Positions 13,479 to 21,820 of a DNA stretch of 40,492 nucleotides are shown one piece after another. How positions within the stretch are numbered: the first letter of the stretch is position 1; the number at the start of each line of letters is the position of its first letter. Location of the stretch: the NCBI RefSeq assembly GCF_014191725.1, contig NZ_JACHWZ010000029.1, positions 16,888 to 57,379 on the forward strand, given 5' to 3'. The DNA comes from Microbulbifer rhizosphaerae (GTDB lineage Bacteria > Pseudomonadota > Gammaproteobacteria > Pseudomonadales > Cellvibrionaceae). Under the pieces are notes generated by a model. That model did not search any database, was not told where the DNA came from, and was given only the letters and a program-made list of their open reading frames with translations. Both the position numbers and the translations under genes were made by a program.

Positions 13479-14693
13479 ATGGTGACAACCTTAGTCGGTC
13501 AAGTGCTCTATCTGCTGATGGCGGTGGCTTTTGGCCTGGTGCTGGCGCGCCTCCTGCACATTGACTATGCCCTGGGCTGCCTGGCGGCCGGGGTGCTCGC
13601 CGGGCTGTTGCCGCCGGTGATCGACTACGACGCAGTCCTGCGGGCGTACAACCTGAACCAGCTGGTGTTCTTTGTCATTCTGCCGGTGCTGATTTTCGAG
13701 GCCGCGTGGCAACTGGACCCGCGGGCGCTGAAGCGCTGGCTGGGGCCGGTATTGCTGCTGGCGATATTGGGCGTTGCCATCTTCACGATGATTGCCGCGA
13801 CGTTGCTCTACTACGGTACCCATCACCCGGCGGGCTTTCCCTGGACGGCGGCGCTACTGACCGGCGCGGCACTGGCGACCACGGATCCGGTAGCGATGGT
13901 TGCCAAACTGCGCAGCAGCGGTGCGGGGGAGGATCTGCTGATCCTGATGGAGGGGGAGAGTCTATTTAACGATACCGCCGCGATAGTGCTTTTCGGCCTG
14001 TTGCTCGGCTTGGCAACCCAGTCAGTGGAGGGTGCCACCCAGCCGTTCGGCAGTGTGATGCTGCATTTTGCGTGGAGCTTTATCGGCGGACTGGGGCTGG
14101 GGGCGCTGTGCGGCCTGGCGACGGTGGCCCTGGTGCTGTTCCTGCATGCCGTGGGGTCGGCGCTGATGGTACTGGTGCTGGCCGCCTTCGGCAGCTTTTA
14201 TCTGGCGGAACAGGTTGCGGGAGTGTCCGGTATTCTCGCGGTGATGGTGTGTGCCATCGTCGCCCGCGCCGGGCTGCAGTTGCGGGACAAAGGCCGGCTG
14301 GTGGGCGCGGCGTTCACCTGGGAATGGCTGGCGCTGGCGCTCACCGGCCTGGTGTTCGTGATCATGGGATTGACCATTACCTTTGAAATGTTCAGCCAGC
14401 ATTGGTTCGCCATGTTGATTGCCATTGCCGCCGCCCTCGGCGGGCGTGCGCTGGCAATATTTACGGTTGCGCCCCTGGCGCGGTTTGTGGGGCCGCCAAT
14501 CTCCAAGCCCTGGCGCCTGCTGCTGGGCTGGGGCAGCCTGCGCGGGGTGATTGCCATCGCGCTGGTGCTGTCCATCCCTATGGAGCTGCCCTACTGGTGG
14601 ATAGTGCAGTCGATGGTATTCGGGGTGGTGCTGTTTTCCCTGCTGGTGCAGGGGACCAGCAGCGGCTGGCTGATTACCAGATTATCCGAATAG
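13479..14693 (+). CDS. CPA1-type Na+/H+ (cation:proton) antiporter
   Basis: A 404-residue polytopic membrane protein with about 11-13 hydrophobic segments. LILMEGESLFNDTAAIVLFG is the CPA1 signature with the Glu/Asn-Asp ion-binding region, ALATTDPVAMVAKLRSSGAG is the preceding conserved loop, and LLGWGSLRGVIAIALVLSIP is the late family motif. It exchanges protons for Na+ or K+ across the inner membrane. GGAGGG at 13462-13467 is ideally spaced for an ATG at 13474, which would read only three codons (ATG CCA TGG TGA). The antiporter ATG at 13479 lies inside that mini-frame at an 11-nt spacing, which is unusual. Confidence 0.92.
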   Translation: MVTTLVGQVLYLLMAVAFGLVLARLLHIDYALGCLAAGVLAGLLPPVIDYDAVLRAYNLNQLVFFVILPVLIFEAAWQLDPRALKRWLGPVLLLAILGVAIFTMIAATLLYYGTHHPAGFPWTAALLTGAALATTDPVAMVAKLRSSGAGEDLLILMEGESLFNDTAAIVLFGLLLGLATQSVEGATQPFGSVMLHFAWSFIGGLGLGALCGLATVALVLFLHAVGSALMVLVLAAFGSFYLAEQVAGVSGILAVMVCAIVARAGLQLRDKGRLVGAAFTWEWLALALTGLVFVIMGLTITFEMFSQHWFAMLIAIAAALGGRALAIFTVAPLARFVGPPISKPWRLLLGWGSLRGVIAIALVLSIPMELPYWWIVQSMVFGVVLFSLLVQGTSSGWLITRLSE

Positions 14694-14700
14694 TTTGTGT

Positions 14701-14731
14701 CCGGGGATTTCCAGATTGGGCAAATCCCCGG
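14701..14731. terminator. Hairpin between convergent antiporter and sodC
   Basis: CCGGGGATTT and AAATCCCCGG form a perfect 10-bp stem with an 11-base loop just past the antiporter stop. There is no T tract on either side, so it may act as a pause or RNA-stabilising hairpin serving both convergent transcripts. Confidence 0.5.
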
Positions 14732-14764
14732 CAGGTGACCCAAGTAGGGCGGGATTGCCCGATA

Positions 14765-15298
14765 CTATTTGGAGGTACTGATAACCCCGCAAGCGACACG
14801 AGGGCCGCCTCCACCCAGGGGCTTCGGATGGTCCGAATAGTTGTCCCCTCCCTGGTGAACCATCAGTGAATGCCCCTTCAGGTCGGAAAGTTTCAGCCGG
14901 GGGGCCAATACCGGGCTGGTGGAACTTCCTTTGGGGTCGGCAAATAGAGCGGGAAGATCTCCGAGATGTCCGTCTCCCCAGGGAGGATCGTGACGCTTGG
15001 TTTTGGCCGGGTCATAGTGTCCGCCCGCCGCCAGCGCCGCTGTCATCTTGCCGTCCTTTTCCTTGGGCTCACAGCTGGGGAACTCGTGGAGATGGAAGCC
15101 GTGCAGCCCCGGCGTCAGCCCGGTGAGGGAGGGGGTAAACACGACGCCGTATTTCGTTTCGCTGGCGACTACCTGGCCGATCGGTTTTCCGACGCCGTCT
15201 TTGTTTACGGCGTGCATTTCAATGGTGATATCCGCCTGTACCAGGCCGGATAAAAGCAGAGTGGTAAAACCCAATAGTGTTTTGACTCGAGCATGCAT
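14765..15298 (-). CDS. sodC: Cu-Zn superoxide dismutase, periplasmic
   Basis: A 177-residue Cu-Zn SOD with an N-terminal signal peptide (MHARVKTLLGFTTLLLSGLVQA, cleavage near residue 22). GFHLHEFPSC supplies copper ligands and the first disulfide Cys, GGHYDP and GHLGDLPAL supply zinc/copper ligands, and MVHQGGDNYSDHPKPLGGGG is the last metal-ligand and active-site segment, followed by RVACGVI with the second disulfide Cys. It dismutates superoxide in the periplasm. Length and motifs match bacterial SodC. It is convergent with the antiporter gene and appears monocistronic. Confidence 0.96.
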   Translation of the reverse strand: MHARVKTLLGFTTLLLSGLVQADITIEMHAVNKDGVGKPIGQVVASETKYGVVFTPSLTGLTPGLHGFHLHEFPSCEPKEKDGKMTAALAAGGHYDPAKTKRHDPPWGDGHLGDLPALFADPKGSSTSPVLAPRLKLSDLKGHSLMVHQGGDNYSDHPKPLGGGGPRVACGVISTSK

Positions 15299-15662
15299 CG
15301 TTCAACCCTCATGGTGTTGCTGTTTCGAGTGCCCAGCGGCCGCCGAAAAATCTATGGCGTTTCCGCCATCTTCTTTCCGGCTCTCTTTGTCTGCACGGTC
15401 ACCGGAGTGCGGAGTCGCAGACTCGCACAAGTTTAGGCATTAACAGACGGGGTGCACATGCTTACCTGTCTGCCGCGGTAGATGGGAGAAAACGATCTCC
15501 AATTCCAATAGCGGATCGAAGTAAAAGTGATAGCTGTTATTTCCTCCGACTTCGGTTGTATAGCCCGCTGCCGAGGTATCCCCGATCCGCTAGCGGTCTG
15601 TGCCGGGTCTTGGAACCTGTTTGAAGTCTTAGAAAATGCGGTCTCGGTGCGGGGCTGGGTTT
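15299..15662. other. Intergenic region with no clear gene
   Basis: A 364-bp gap upstream of sodC and downstream of the GNAT gene, both on the minus strand. I see no promoter motif I would defend. A 49-codon minus-strand frame without an ATG, ending at about 15440, reads GYTTEVGGNNSYHFYFDPLL, which is protein-like and may be a gene remnant, but nothing supports it further. Confidence 0.4.
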
Positions 15663-16307
15663 TTAGACTGGCTGTTTCCCGGAGTTTAAGGGAAGCTCCA
15701 TATGGGTGTGATCCGGTACTCTGCCAAAGCGGGAATGTAGTCCGGTCGTGCGGGTGTGCTTCTCAGAAAAGCCCATGCATTTATAGAGGGACTTTGCCCG
15801 CGGATTGGTCTCCGCAACGTCGAGAGCGGCAGTTTCCAGGCCTTTCTCGTGAATTCGCCCCAGCAGTTTTTGCAGAAGCTTTTTACCGATACCGCGGCCG
15901 CGGTATTCCGGCACAACCCCGAGATGGTAAATAACTCCGACTCCGGATTTTGGCGGCTGTATTACCAGTTCGGCGCGCAGTCCGCGGGTAATGGTGCGCA
16001 TGGCGGCCAGTGGAGGGTAGAAGCTTGCGATGCTGCGGAAGGCGGAGAGTGTGAATGCAAGGTTCTGTGTCGCATCGCGGATGGCGCCAACGCCAACCAG
16101 GGTGCCGTCCAGCAGCGCCGCGGTGTGTTGCCGGTAACCAAATTCGGAGTTGCCGGCTACAAATGCCTGGCGCAGGAACTCCAGCGACTGCTGTTCCGAG
16201 CAGTCGCAGAAGACGTAGTCGAATGCCGCGGGCCCGGAACTGTAAATCAATGGAACTGCCCGATCCACATCTCGGGGATGACAGGGGCGGAAGCTGATTT
16301 CAGGCAT
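15663..16307 (-). CDS. GNAT family N-acetyltransferase
   Basis: A 214-residue GNAT protein. YHLGVVPEYRGRGIGKKLLQ (residues 127-146) is motif A, with RGRGIG as the acetyl-CoA pyrophosphate loop, and LDVAETNPRAKSLYKCMGF is motif B with the NxxAxxLY pattern. The N-terminal ~100 residues form the family's variable region. Such enzymes acetylate amines on small molecules or proteins in the cytoplasm; the substrate cannot be inferred. The alpha/beta hydrolase gene lies 33 bp upstream on the same strand, suggesting an operon. Confidence 0.9.
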   Translation of the reverse strand: MPEISFRPCHPRDVDRAVPLIYSSGPAAFDYVFCDCSEQQSLEFLRQAFVAGNSEFGYRQHTAALLDGTLVGVGAIRDATQNLAFTLSAFRSIASFYPPLAAMRTITRGLRAELVIQPPKSGVGVIYHLGVVPEYRGRGIGKKLLQKLLGRIHEKGLETAALDVAETNPRAKSLYKCMGFSEKHTRTTGLHSRFGRVPDHTHMELPLNSGKQPV

Positions 16308-16340
16308 TGCTTTTTACCTATTTTTGCTGTGGAAAGCCTT

Positions 16341-17072
16341 TTATTGTGATGCCATATCGTCCGCTGGTTCGGCGAGCGGCCTTATCTTTCCTGCAATCCA
16401 TTCCGCGCAGGCCTTGGGCCTGGTCTGCAGGAGTAAGTGTGGCCCTTCCAGTGAATCCAGTTGGCAGGATTCCAAATGTACCCCAAACCACCTGGCAGCA
16501 GTCGGCGGTACCAGCCGGTCCCTGGCTGCCTGAAGGTAGTGGCAGGGGGGTTGTTGTGGCTTTATTTCAAGTGGTTGGCAGCTCGCTATCAGTGACAGAC
16601 GATGGCGAAGTATCGCGGGGTGGACCTCAGCCAGGGCTTCGCGAAGCAGGGATAGTTCTGTGGCGGATGCGTTTTTGCCGAGGCAGAAATGCTGCAACAG
16701 GAAGTCGGGGGCGATCCGTATTACCGAACCGGTGCCGGGCAGCCGGCGCGCGAGATTGAGAAGTCGCGGTCGTGGGGGGGCGGCGAAGGTGACGACAAAC
16801 AATATCGATTTGAGTCCGGGTAATTTCCTGGCCATCAGCTCCAGGGCAACCAGGCCGGAAAAGGATTCCGCAAGCAGGGTGAACCCGCCGTGCGGCAATT
16901 GCCGGGCTACCAGATCGGCGTATTCTGCGATGGAGAGCTGCTGGTCTTTTGGATAGGCGATAACTCTGGGGCGGACCCATTTCGGCAGGGCGGCCAGCAG
17001 AGGGCGGAACAGAATACCTGTGCCGTCTAGTCCGGGCAGCATTACCAGGTTTGCCGGGTTATCTTTCTCCAT
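16341..17072 (-). CDS. Alpha/beta hydrolase
   Basis: A 243-residue alpha/beta hydrolase. MLPGLDGTGILFRPLLAALP at residues 11-30 is the oxyanion-hole region, FTLLAESFSGLVALELMA holds the nucleophile Ser70 in an AESFSG elbow (a variant of GxSxG), RDRLVPP supplies Asp185 and GPHLLLQ supplies His212. The triad is complete. Similar short proteins are annotated as esterases or BioH-like hydrolases, but the substrate is unknown. It has no signal peptide. It is followed at 33 bp by the GNAT gene. Confidence 0.88.
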   Translation of the reverse strand: MEKDNPANLVMLPGLDGTGILFRPLLAALPKWVRPRVIAYPKDQQLSIAEYADLVARQLPHGGFTLLAESFSGLVALELMARKLPGLKSILFVVTFAAPPRPRLLNLARRLPGTGSVIRIAPDFLLQHFCLGKNASATELSLLREALAEVHPAILRHRLSLIASCQPLEIKPQQPPCHYLQAARDRLVPPTAARWFGVHLESCQLDSLEGPHLLLQTRPKACAEWIAGKIRPLAEPADDMASQ

Positions 17073-17164
17073 ATCCTGATTCTCTGCCGATGGCCGCGAT
17101 TTATTGTTGTGGGGACGGGAAATTTAGTGGTGGTAGGGTCGCTGCTCCCGATTATGCCCGAAAA

Positions 17165-17212
17165 GGGCGGGCCTTGTGGCCCGCTTGCGGAGCTGGAGCT
17201 CCGCGGTCCCGG
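17165..17212. repeat. Double-hairpin intergenic repeat, copy 1
   Basis: Two perfect hairpins lie side by side: GCGGGCC-TTGT-GGCCCGC (17167-17184) and GCGGAGCT-GG-AGCTCCGC (17187-17204). The inverse complement of the whole unit recurs at 36433-36480 with few differences. Here it lies 5 bp past the tdh stop, where it may end or protect the kbl-tdh transcript. Confidence 0.75.
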
Positions 17213-17217
17213 CGGCG

Positions 17218-18243
17218 TTACTGCCAGTTCAGGATGACTTTTCCGGACTCGCCGGAGCCCATGGTGTCGAAGCCTTTTTGGAAATCATCGATAGCGAACT
17301 GGTGGGTGATGATCGGGGTCAGGTCCAGGCCGGACTGGATCAGGCTGGCCATCTTGTACCAGGTTTCGAACATCTCGCGGCCGTAGATGCCCTTGATAAT
17401 CAGGCCCTTGAAAATCACCTGGCTCCAGTCGATGGCCATTTCCCCCGGGGGAATGCCCAGCATGGCGATCTTGCCGCCGTGGTTCATGGCGCTGAGCATA
17501 TCGCGGAAGGCGGCGCCCACACCGGACATTTCCAGACCCACGTCGAAGCCCTCGGTCATACCGATTTCCCGCATCACTTCCGGCAGCTTTTCTTTGCTGA
17601 CATTGACCGTGCGGGTTGCGCCCATTTTCTTCGCCAGGTCCAGGCGATAGTCGTTGATATCGGTGATCACCACATGGCGCGCGCCCACGTGACGGGCCAC
17701 CGCCGCGGCCATAATGCCGATGGGGCCGGCACCGGTGATCAGCACGTCCTCGCCCACCAGTTCGAACGAAAGGGCCGTGTGCACTGCATTGCCGAAGGGG
17801 TCGAAAATCGAAGCCAGGTCGTCGGAGATATTTTCCGGAATCTTGAATGCGTTCAGTGCCGGAATCACCAGGTATTCGGCAAAGGCGCCCTGGCGGTTCA
17901 CGCCTACGCCATAGGTGTTGCGGCACAGATGGCGGCGGCCGGCGCGGCAGTTGCGACAGTGGCCGCAGGTGATATGGCCCTCGCCGGAAACGCGGTCGCC
18001 CACTTCGAAGCCGCGCACTTCCTGGCCCATGCCCACTACCTCGCCCACATATTCGTGGCCAACCACCATGGGTACCGGAATGGTTTTCTGCGACCACTCG
18101 TCCCAGTTGTAGATATGCATATCGGTGCCGCAGATGGCGGTCTTGCGGATTTTGATCAACAGGTCGTTGTGGCCCGGGGTCGGGGGTGCGATTTCGGTGA
18201 GCCAGATGCCGGGCTCGGATTTTAATTTCGAGAGTGCTTTCAT
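17218..18243 (-). CDS. tdh: L-threonine 3-dehydrogenase
   Basis: A 341-residue zinc-dependent dehydrogenase that oxidises L-threonine to 2-amino-3-oxobutanoate with NAD+. AICGTDMHIYNWDEWS holds catalytic-zinc Cys38 and the Tdh-specific HIYNWDEW, VVGHEYVGEV gives His63-Glu64, and Cys93, 96, 99 and 107 bind the structural zinc. VLITGAGPIGIMAAAVA is the NAD-binding turn, and AICGTDMHI plus FNPLGN-like IFDPFGNAVHTAL are typical of Tdh. The start is the ATG at 18241-18243; the longer frame reads through the hairpin repeat upstream. It follows kbl on the same strand, the standard threonine-to-glycine operon, with a hairpin repeat in the 101-bp gap. Confidence 0.96.
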   Translation of the reverse strand: MKALSKLKSEPGIWLTEIAPPTPGHNDLLIKIRKTAICGTDMHIYNWDEWSQKTIPVPMVVGHEYVGEVVGMGQEVRGFEVGDRVSGEGHITCGHCRNCRAGRRHLCRNTYGVGVNRQGAFAEYLVIPALNAFKIPENISDDLASIFDPFGNAVHTALSFELVGEDVLITGAGPIGIMAAAVARHVGARHVVITDINDYRLDLAKKMGATRTVNVSKEKLPEVMREIGMTEGFDVGLEMSGVGAAFRDMLSAMNHGGKIAMLGIPPGEMAIDWSQVIFKGLIIKGIYGREMFETWYKMASLIQSGLDLTPIITHQFAIDDFQKGFDTMGSGESGKVILNWQ

Positions 18244-18267
18244 TGGTCTGGTGCCAGCTATTGAGAT

Positions 18268-18336
18268 CGATCGCGGCCAACGGCCGCTCCTACACGGATT
18301 TCTATCGGCTGTAGGAGCGGCCGTTGGCCGCGATCG
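18268..18336. repeat. Long perfect inverted repeat (hairpin element), copy 1
   Basis: Two 27-bp arms (18268-18294 and 18310-18336) are perfect inverted repeats around a 15-base loop. The arms contain CGGCCAACGGCCGCTCCTAC, itself partly palindromic, and read TGTAGGAGCGGCC on the right. The same element with one base change per arm is at 30033-30101. It sits inside the kbl-tdh gap. Confidence 0.85.
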
Positions 18337-18344
18337 GAATTGAA

Positions 18345-19544
18345 TCAAATGATATTGAGTTCTTTGCCCACGTCCACGAAGGCATCGATGCACTGGTCGA
18401 GCTGCTCCTTCGTGTGCGCGGCGGACATCTGGGTGCGGATGCGGGCCTGGCCCTTGGGTACCACCGGGTAGAAGAAGCCGATTACATAGATGCCGCGCTT
18501 GAGCATCTTGTCAGCCATCTGCTGGGCGAGGGCGGCGTCGCCGATCATCACCGGGATGATCGGATGGTCTGCGCCGGCCAGGGTAAAGCCGGCCTCGGAC
18601 ATACGCTGGCGGAAGTAGGCTGAATTCTCCCGCAGTTGTTCGCGCAGCTCCCCGCCCTCCATCAGCATATCGAGCACCTTCAGCGATGCGGCGACAACGG
18701 CTGGTGCCAGCGAATTGGAGAAGAGGTAGGGGCGCGAGCGCTGGCGCAGCAGTTCGATAATTTCCCTGCGTCCGGAGGTAAAGCCGCCGGAGGCGCCGCC
18801 CAGGGCTTTGCCCAGGGTGCCGGTGATAATGTCCACGCGATCGATCACGTCGCAGTACTCGTGGGTGCCGCGGCCGTGTTCGCCGAGGAAGCCCACGGCG
18901 TGGGAGTCGTCCACCATTACCAGCGCGTTGTATTTGTCCGCGAGGTCGCAGATGGCCTGCAGGTTGGCGATCACTCCATCCATCGAAAAGACGCCGTCAG
19001 TGGCGATCAGCTTGGTCCTGGCACCGGCCTGATCTGCGGCCCGCAACTGGGCTTCCAGGTCCGCCATATCGTTGTTGGCGTAGCGGTAGCGGTTCGCTTT
19101 GCACAGGCGCACGCCGTCGATGATGGAGGCGTGGTTGAGAGCGTCGGAGATAATCGCGTCCTCCGGGCCGAGCAGGGTTTCGAACAGGCCGCCGTTGGCG
19201 TCGAAGCAGGAGGAGTAGAGGATGGTGTCCTCGGTGCGCAAAAATTCCGACAGGCGGGATTCCAGCGCCTTGTGGATATCCTGGGTGCCGCAGATAAAGC
19301 GCACCGAGGCCATGCCGAAGCCGTACTGGTCGAGGCCCTCTTTGGCCGCCTGGATCAGGTCCGGGTGGCTGGCCAGGCCCAGATAGTTGTTGGCGCAGAA
19401 ATTCAGCACCTCGGTTTCGTTGCTGACCTGGATCTGCGCGGCCTGCTGGGAGGTGATGATGCGCTCGCGTTTGTAGAGGCCGTCCGCTTCGATCTGTTTC
19501 AGTTCATCGCGCAGGTGCTGGAAGAATTGTTCTGGCTTGGACAT
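18345..19544 (-). CDS. kbl: Glycine C-acetyltransferase (2-amino-3-ketobutyrate CoA ligase)
   Basis: A 399-residue PLP enzyme of the alpha-oxoamine synthase family that cleaves 2-amino-3-oxobutanoate with CoA to glycine and acetyl-CoA. NFCANNYLGLASHPDLIQAA, GFGMASVRFICGTQDIHKAL, VDDSHAVGFLG (residues 211-221) and IITGTLGKALGGASGGF with PLP Lys246 are all diagnostic of Kbl. Length matches the E. coli enzyme. It precedes tdh on the same strand, so the two form the threonine degradation operon. Confidence 0.97.
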   Translation of the reverse strand: MSKPEQFFQHLRDELKQIEADGLYKRERIITSQQAAQIQVSNETEVLNFCANNYLGLASHPDLIQAAKEGLDQYGFGMASVRFICGTQDIHKALESRLSEFLRTEDTILYSSCFDANGGLFETLLGPEDAIISDALNHASIIDGVRLCKANRYRYANNDMADLEAQLRAADQAGARTKLIATDGVFSMDGVIANLQAICDLADKYNALVMVDDSHAVGFLGEHGRGTHEYCDVIDRVDIITGTLGKALGGASGGFTSGRREIIELLRQRSRPYLFSNSLAPAVVAASLKVLDMLMEGGELREQLRENSAYFRQRMSEAGFTLAGADHPIIPVMIGDAALAQQMADKMLKRGIYVIGFFYPVVPKGQARIRTQMSAAHTKEQLDQCIDAFVDVGKELNII

Positions 19545-19583
19545 GGTATTGTTGTCAGCTCCTTATTTTGGCGCTTGTGGCGC

Positions 19584-19660
19584 GTAGGGTGGACAAGCGC
19601 AGCGCATTCACCACTCCCGGTGCGGGTTTACGGCGGATGCGTTGCGCTCATCCGCCCTAC
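19584..19660. repeat. Imperfect inverted repeat upstream of kbl
   Basis: GTAGGGTGGACAAGCGCAGC at the left and GCGTTGCGCTCATCCGCCCTAC at the right form 29-bp arms, matching at about 23 positions, around ~19 bp. Sequences of the GTAGGGTGGA-AAGC type are widely dispersed repeats in gammaproteobacteria. It lies 39 bp upstream of the kbl start. Confidence 0.65.
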
Positions 19661-19685
19661 AGACCCTTTGGCACAAGTCTAGTTG

Positions 19686-19901
19686 TCATCCCGCCAGCTC
19701 GCAGGCCTTGTGGGCCGTTACCGGTTCGGCGCTGGCGCGACAATTGGTGGCGAATTTTAACGCTTCTTCGGCGGTATCGAACAGTAGTTGCCACAGCAGC
19801 TGCCGGTCGGTTCGCCGTACGGCGCGCACGGCGGTTCGGCTGCGCTGGGCGGCAATCTGAATTTCGATGACTTCGCTGTTGGATTGCAGTTCTGCGGACA
19901 T
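19686..19901 (-). CDS. Small protein of unknown function, 71 aa
   Basis: A short polar protein with a central helix-forming region (DRQLLWQLLFDTAEEALKFA) and an N-terminal strand-like VIEIQIAAQRSRTAVRAVRR. The ATG at 19899-19901 is preceded by GGAGGG, at a short spacing of about 3-4 nt. A longer start at 19919 would add MSIGGT but lacks a good ribosome site. I recognise no family. It lies between kbl and the aldehyde dehydrogenase on the same strand but with wide gaps, so it is probably its own unit. Confidence 0.6.
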   Translation of the reverse strand: MSAELQSNSEVIEIQIAAQRSRTAVRAVRRTDRQLLWQLLFDTAEEALKFATNCRASAEPVTAHKACELAG

Positions 19902-20174
19902 GGTCCCTCCAATACTCATACCTTGAGTAAAACGCTTGGAGGGCTGACGTGGGAGCGGCGAACTTTCGTTTGCCTATCCGGTTGGATTACCCGATTAGTG
20001 CGGGTCCCATCTCTCTCATCGGTTCCGGGCATGGAATCGGTGAAGAGAAAACCACCTTGCCCCGGTCGGCAGGTTGGCGTTGGCGTCAGCCACTCTCTTG
20101 ATGTGAGGGCAAAGATAGCCATGTCCGGATGGGCAGTCAACAGCGCCGCCTTCGAGTAGCGGCGTCGTGGAAGT

Positions 20175-21608
20175 TTATTCGGGCAATTGCACGGATTTCA
20201 GTTGGATAAACTCGTCCAGGCCGGCCTCGCCGAATTCCCGCCCGTTGCCTGAGCGCTTGTAGCCGCCAAAGGGAGCGTCGTAATTGAATTCGCCGCCGTT
20301 GACGAAGCAGAGCCCGGCCTCCATACGCCGCGCCACCGGCAAGGCGCTCTCCGCATCCCGGGCCCAGATGCCGCTGGACAGGCCGTACTGGGTGTCGTTG
20401 GCGATGGCGATGGCCTCGTCCATATCCCGGTATGGAATCAGGCAGGTTACCGGGCCGAAGATCTCCTCGCGGGCGATGGTCATATCGTTGGTGACGTTGG
20501 CGAACACCGTGGGCTTGACGTAGAAGCCTTTGGGGAAGTTCTCCGGTGTCTCGGCGCCGCCGGTCACCAGGCGCGCGCCCTCGGCGACACCTTTCTCAAT
20601 ATAGCTGCGCACTATGTCCCGCTGGCGCGCGGACGACAGTGGGCCCATAAGCGCATCCGGGCCGGTGCCCAGAGCCACTTCCTCCGCCATTTGTTTAGCG
20701 ATGGCCACTGCCTCGTCGTAGCGCTCCGCGGGCACCAGCATGCGGGTCAGTGCGGTGCAGGTCTGGCCGGAATTGATAAACACATCCTCGCAGCCCCAGC
20801 GCACCGCCGCTTCCAGGTCTGCGTCCGGAGTGATGATCAGCGGCGACTTGCCACCCAGCTCCTGGGTCACCCGTTTCACGGTGGGAGCGGCGACCCTGGC
20901 CACCTCCACACCGGCGCGGGTGGAGCCGGTAAAGGAGACCATATCGATCTCCGGATGCGCGGCCAGCGCCGCGCCCACCACCGGTCCGGCGCCGGGCACC
21001 AGGTTGAATACGCCAGCGGGTAGGCCGGCATCGTGGATGATTTCCGCCATGACATAATCCTGCAGCGGTGTGTTCTCCGAGGGCTTGGCGATCATGGTGC
21101 AGCCCGCCGCCAGCGCCGGCGCCACTTTGCCCGCGAACTGGTGCAGTGGGTAGTTCCAGGGGGTGATAAAGCCGCACACGCCCACCGGTTCGCGCAGCAC
21201 CAGGGAGTGGCCGGCTTTCTCGGTTTTCTCCATCAGCGCGGTGCGCTCGGCGTAGTAGCGCATTGCGTAGATGGGGCCGTCCACGTGCAACCACTTGGTG
21301 ATATGCGCGGGACAACCCAGGGCCCTGGACACCGCCTGGACCAGATCCTCCCGGCGTTTCTCCATGCCGTCGGCAATGGCGTTGAGATAATCCCTGCGCT
21401 CGGAGGCGGAAGTGTTGCGCCAGGATTTGAACGCCCTGCGGGCTGCGGCCACTGCCGTATCCACGTCCTCGGCGGTGCCCTGGACCACCTGGCAGATTTC
21501 CTCTTCGGTGGCGGGGTCGATCACCGGGTGGCTGCTGCCGCCTTCGGAGGCCTGCCACTGGCCGTCGATATAGAGTTTGTCGGTGTGCAGTTTGTTGAAA
21601 TCGGTCAT
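20175..21608 (-). CDS. NAD(P)+-dependent aldehyde dehydrogenase
   Basis: A 477-residue aldehyde dehydrogenase. PWNYPLHQFAGKVAPALAAG and AKPSENTPL are cofactor-domain motifs, VSFTGSTRAG holds the nucleotide turn, QELGGKSPLII gives the general base Glu250, and NSGQTCTALTRMLVP holds the nucleophile Cys284. It converts an aldehyde to its acid in the cytoplasm. The upstream gene on the same strand is an AruI-like decarboxylase, whose product would be an aldehyde (4-guanidinobutanal in arginine breakdown), so this could be the next step; that assignment rests on the neighbour alone. A 167-bp repeat element lies between the two. Confidence 0.92.
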   Translation of the reverse strand: MTDFNKLHTDKLYIDGQWQASEGGSSHPVIDPATEEEICQVVQGTAEDVDTAVAAARRAFKSWRNTSASERRDYLNAIADGMEKRREDLVQAVSRALGCPAHITKWLHVDGPIYAMRYYAERTALMEKTEKAGHSLVLREPVGVCGFITPWNYPLHQFAGKVAPALAAGCTMIAKPSENTPLQDYVMAEIIHDAGLPAGVFNLVPGAGPVVGAALAAHPEIDMVSFTGSTRAGVEVARVAAPTVKRVTQELGGKSPLIITPDADLEAAVRWGCEDVFINSGQTCTALTRMLVPAERYDEAVAIAKQMAEEVALGTGPDALMGPLSSARQRDIVRSYIEKGVAEGARLVTGGAETPENFPKGFYVKPTVFANVTNDMTIAREEIFGPVTCLIPYRDMDEAIAIANDTQYGLSSGIWARDAESALPVARRMEAGLCFVNGGEFNYDAPFGGYKRSGNGREFGEAGLDEFIQLKSVQLPE

Positions 21609-21643
21609 GGATTTGCTCCGTGTTAGTTATTTCCGCATTCCCT

Positions 21644-21810
21644 TGTAGGAGCCTGCTTGCAGGCGAATGCTCGGGGCTTCGAGCTAACTCATACCCAAGC
21701 AGCCGTCCATGGAGCTGTCGCCGGCCCGGCCATCCTTGGCCGATCGCAAAAATGCGCAGCGAGCAGTGCTCGCTAAACGCGCATTTTTGCCCTGCAAGCA
21801 GGCTCCTACA
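21644..21810. mobile_element. 167-bp MITE/REPIN-like element, copy 1
   Basis: The element is bounded by perfect 20-bp terminal inverted repeats, TGTAGGAGCCTGCTTGCAGG at 21644-21663 and its reverse complement at 21791-21810. Inside is a strong hairpin: GCAAAAATGCGC (21746-21757) pairs with GCGCATTTTTGC (21779-21790), enclosing AGCGAGCA-G-TGCTCGCT. A second copy of the same length at 36481-36647 differs at only two positions that I can find. It has no coding capacity of its own, so a transposase or RAYT in trans would be needed. It sits between the AruI-like and aldehyde dehydrogenase genes. Confidence 0.8.
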
Positions 21811-21820
21811 GGGGGCCGAA

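Noticed and set aside
17176..18225. 349-codon plus-strand frame opposite tdh
   Set aside because: tdh is unmistakable on the other strand; the frame is an antisense shadow with no family motif.
21746..21790. Hairpin in the 167-bp element as a transcription terminator only
   Set aside because: It recurs inside a larger element with precise terminal repeats, so the mobile-element explanation accounts for more of the structure.
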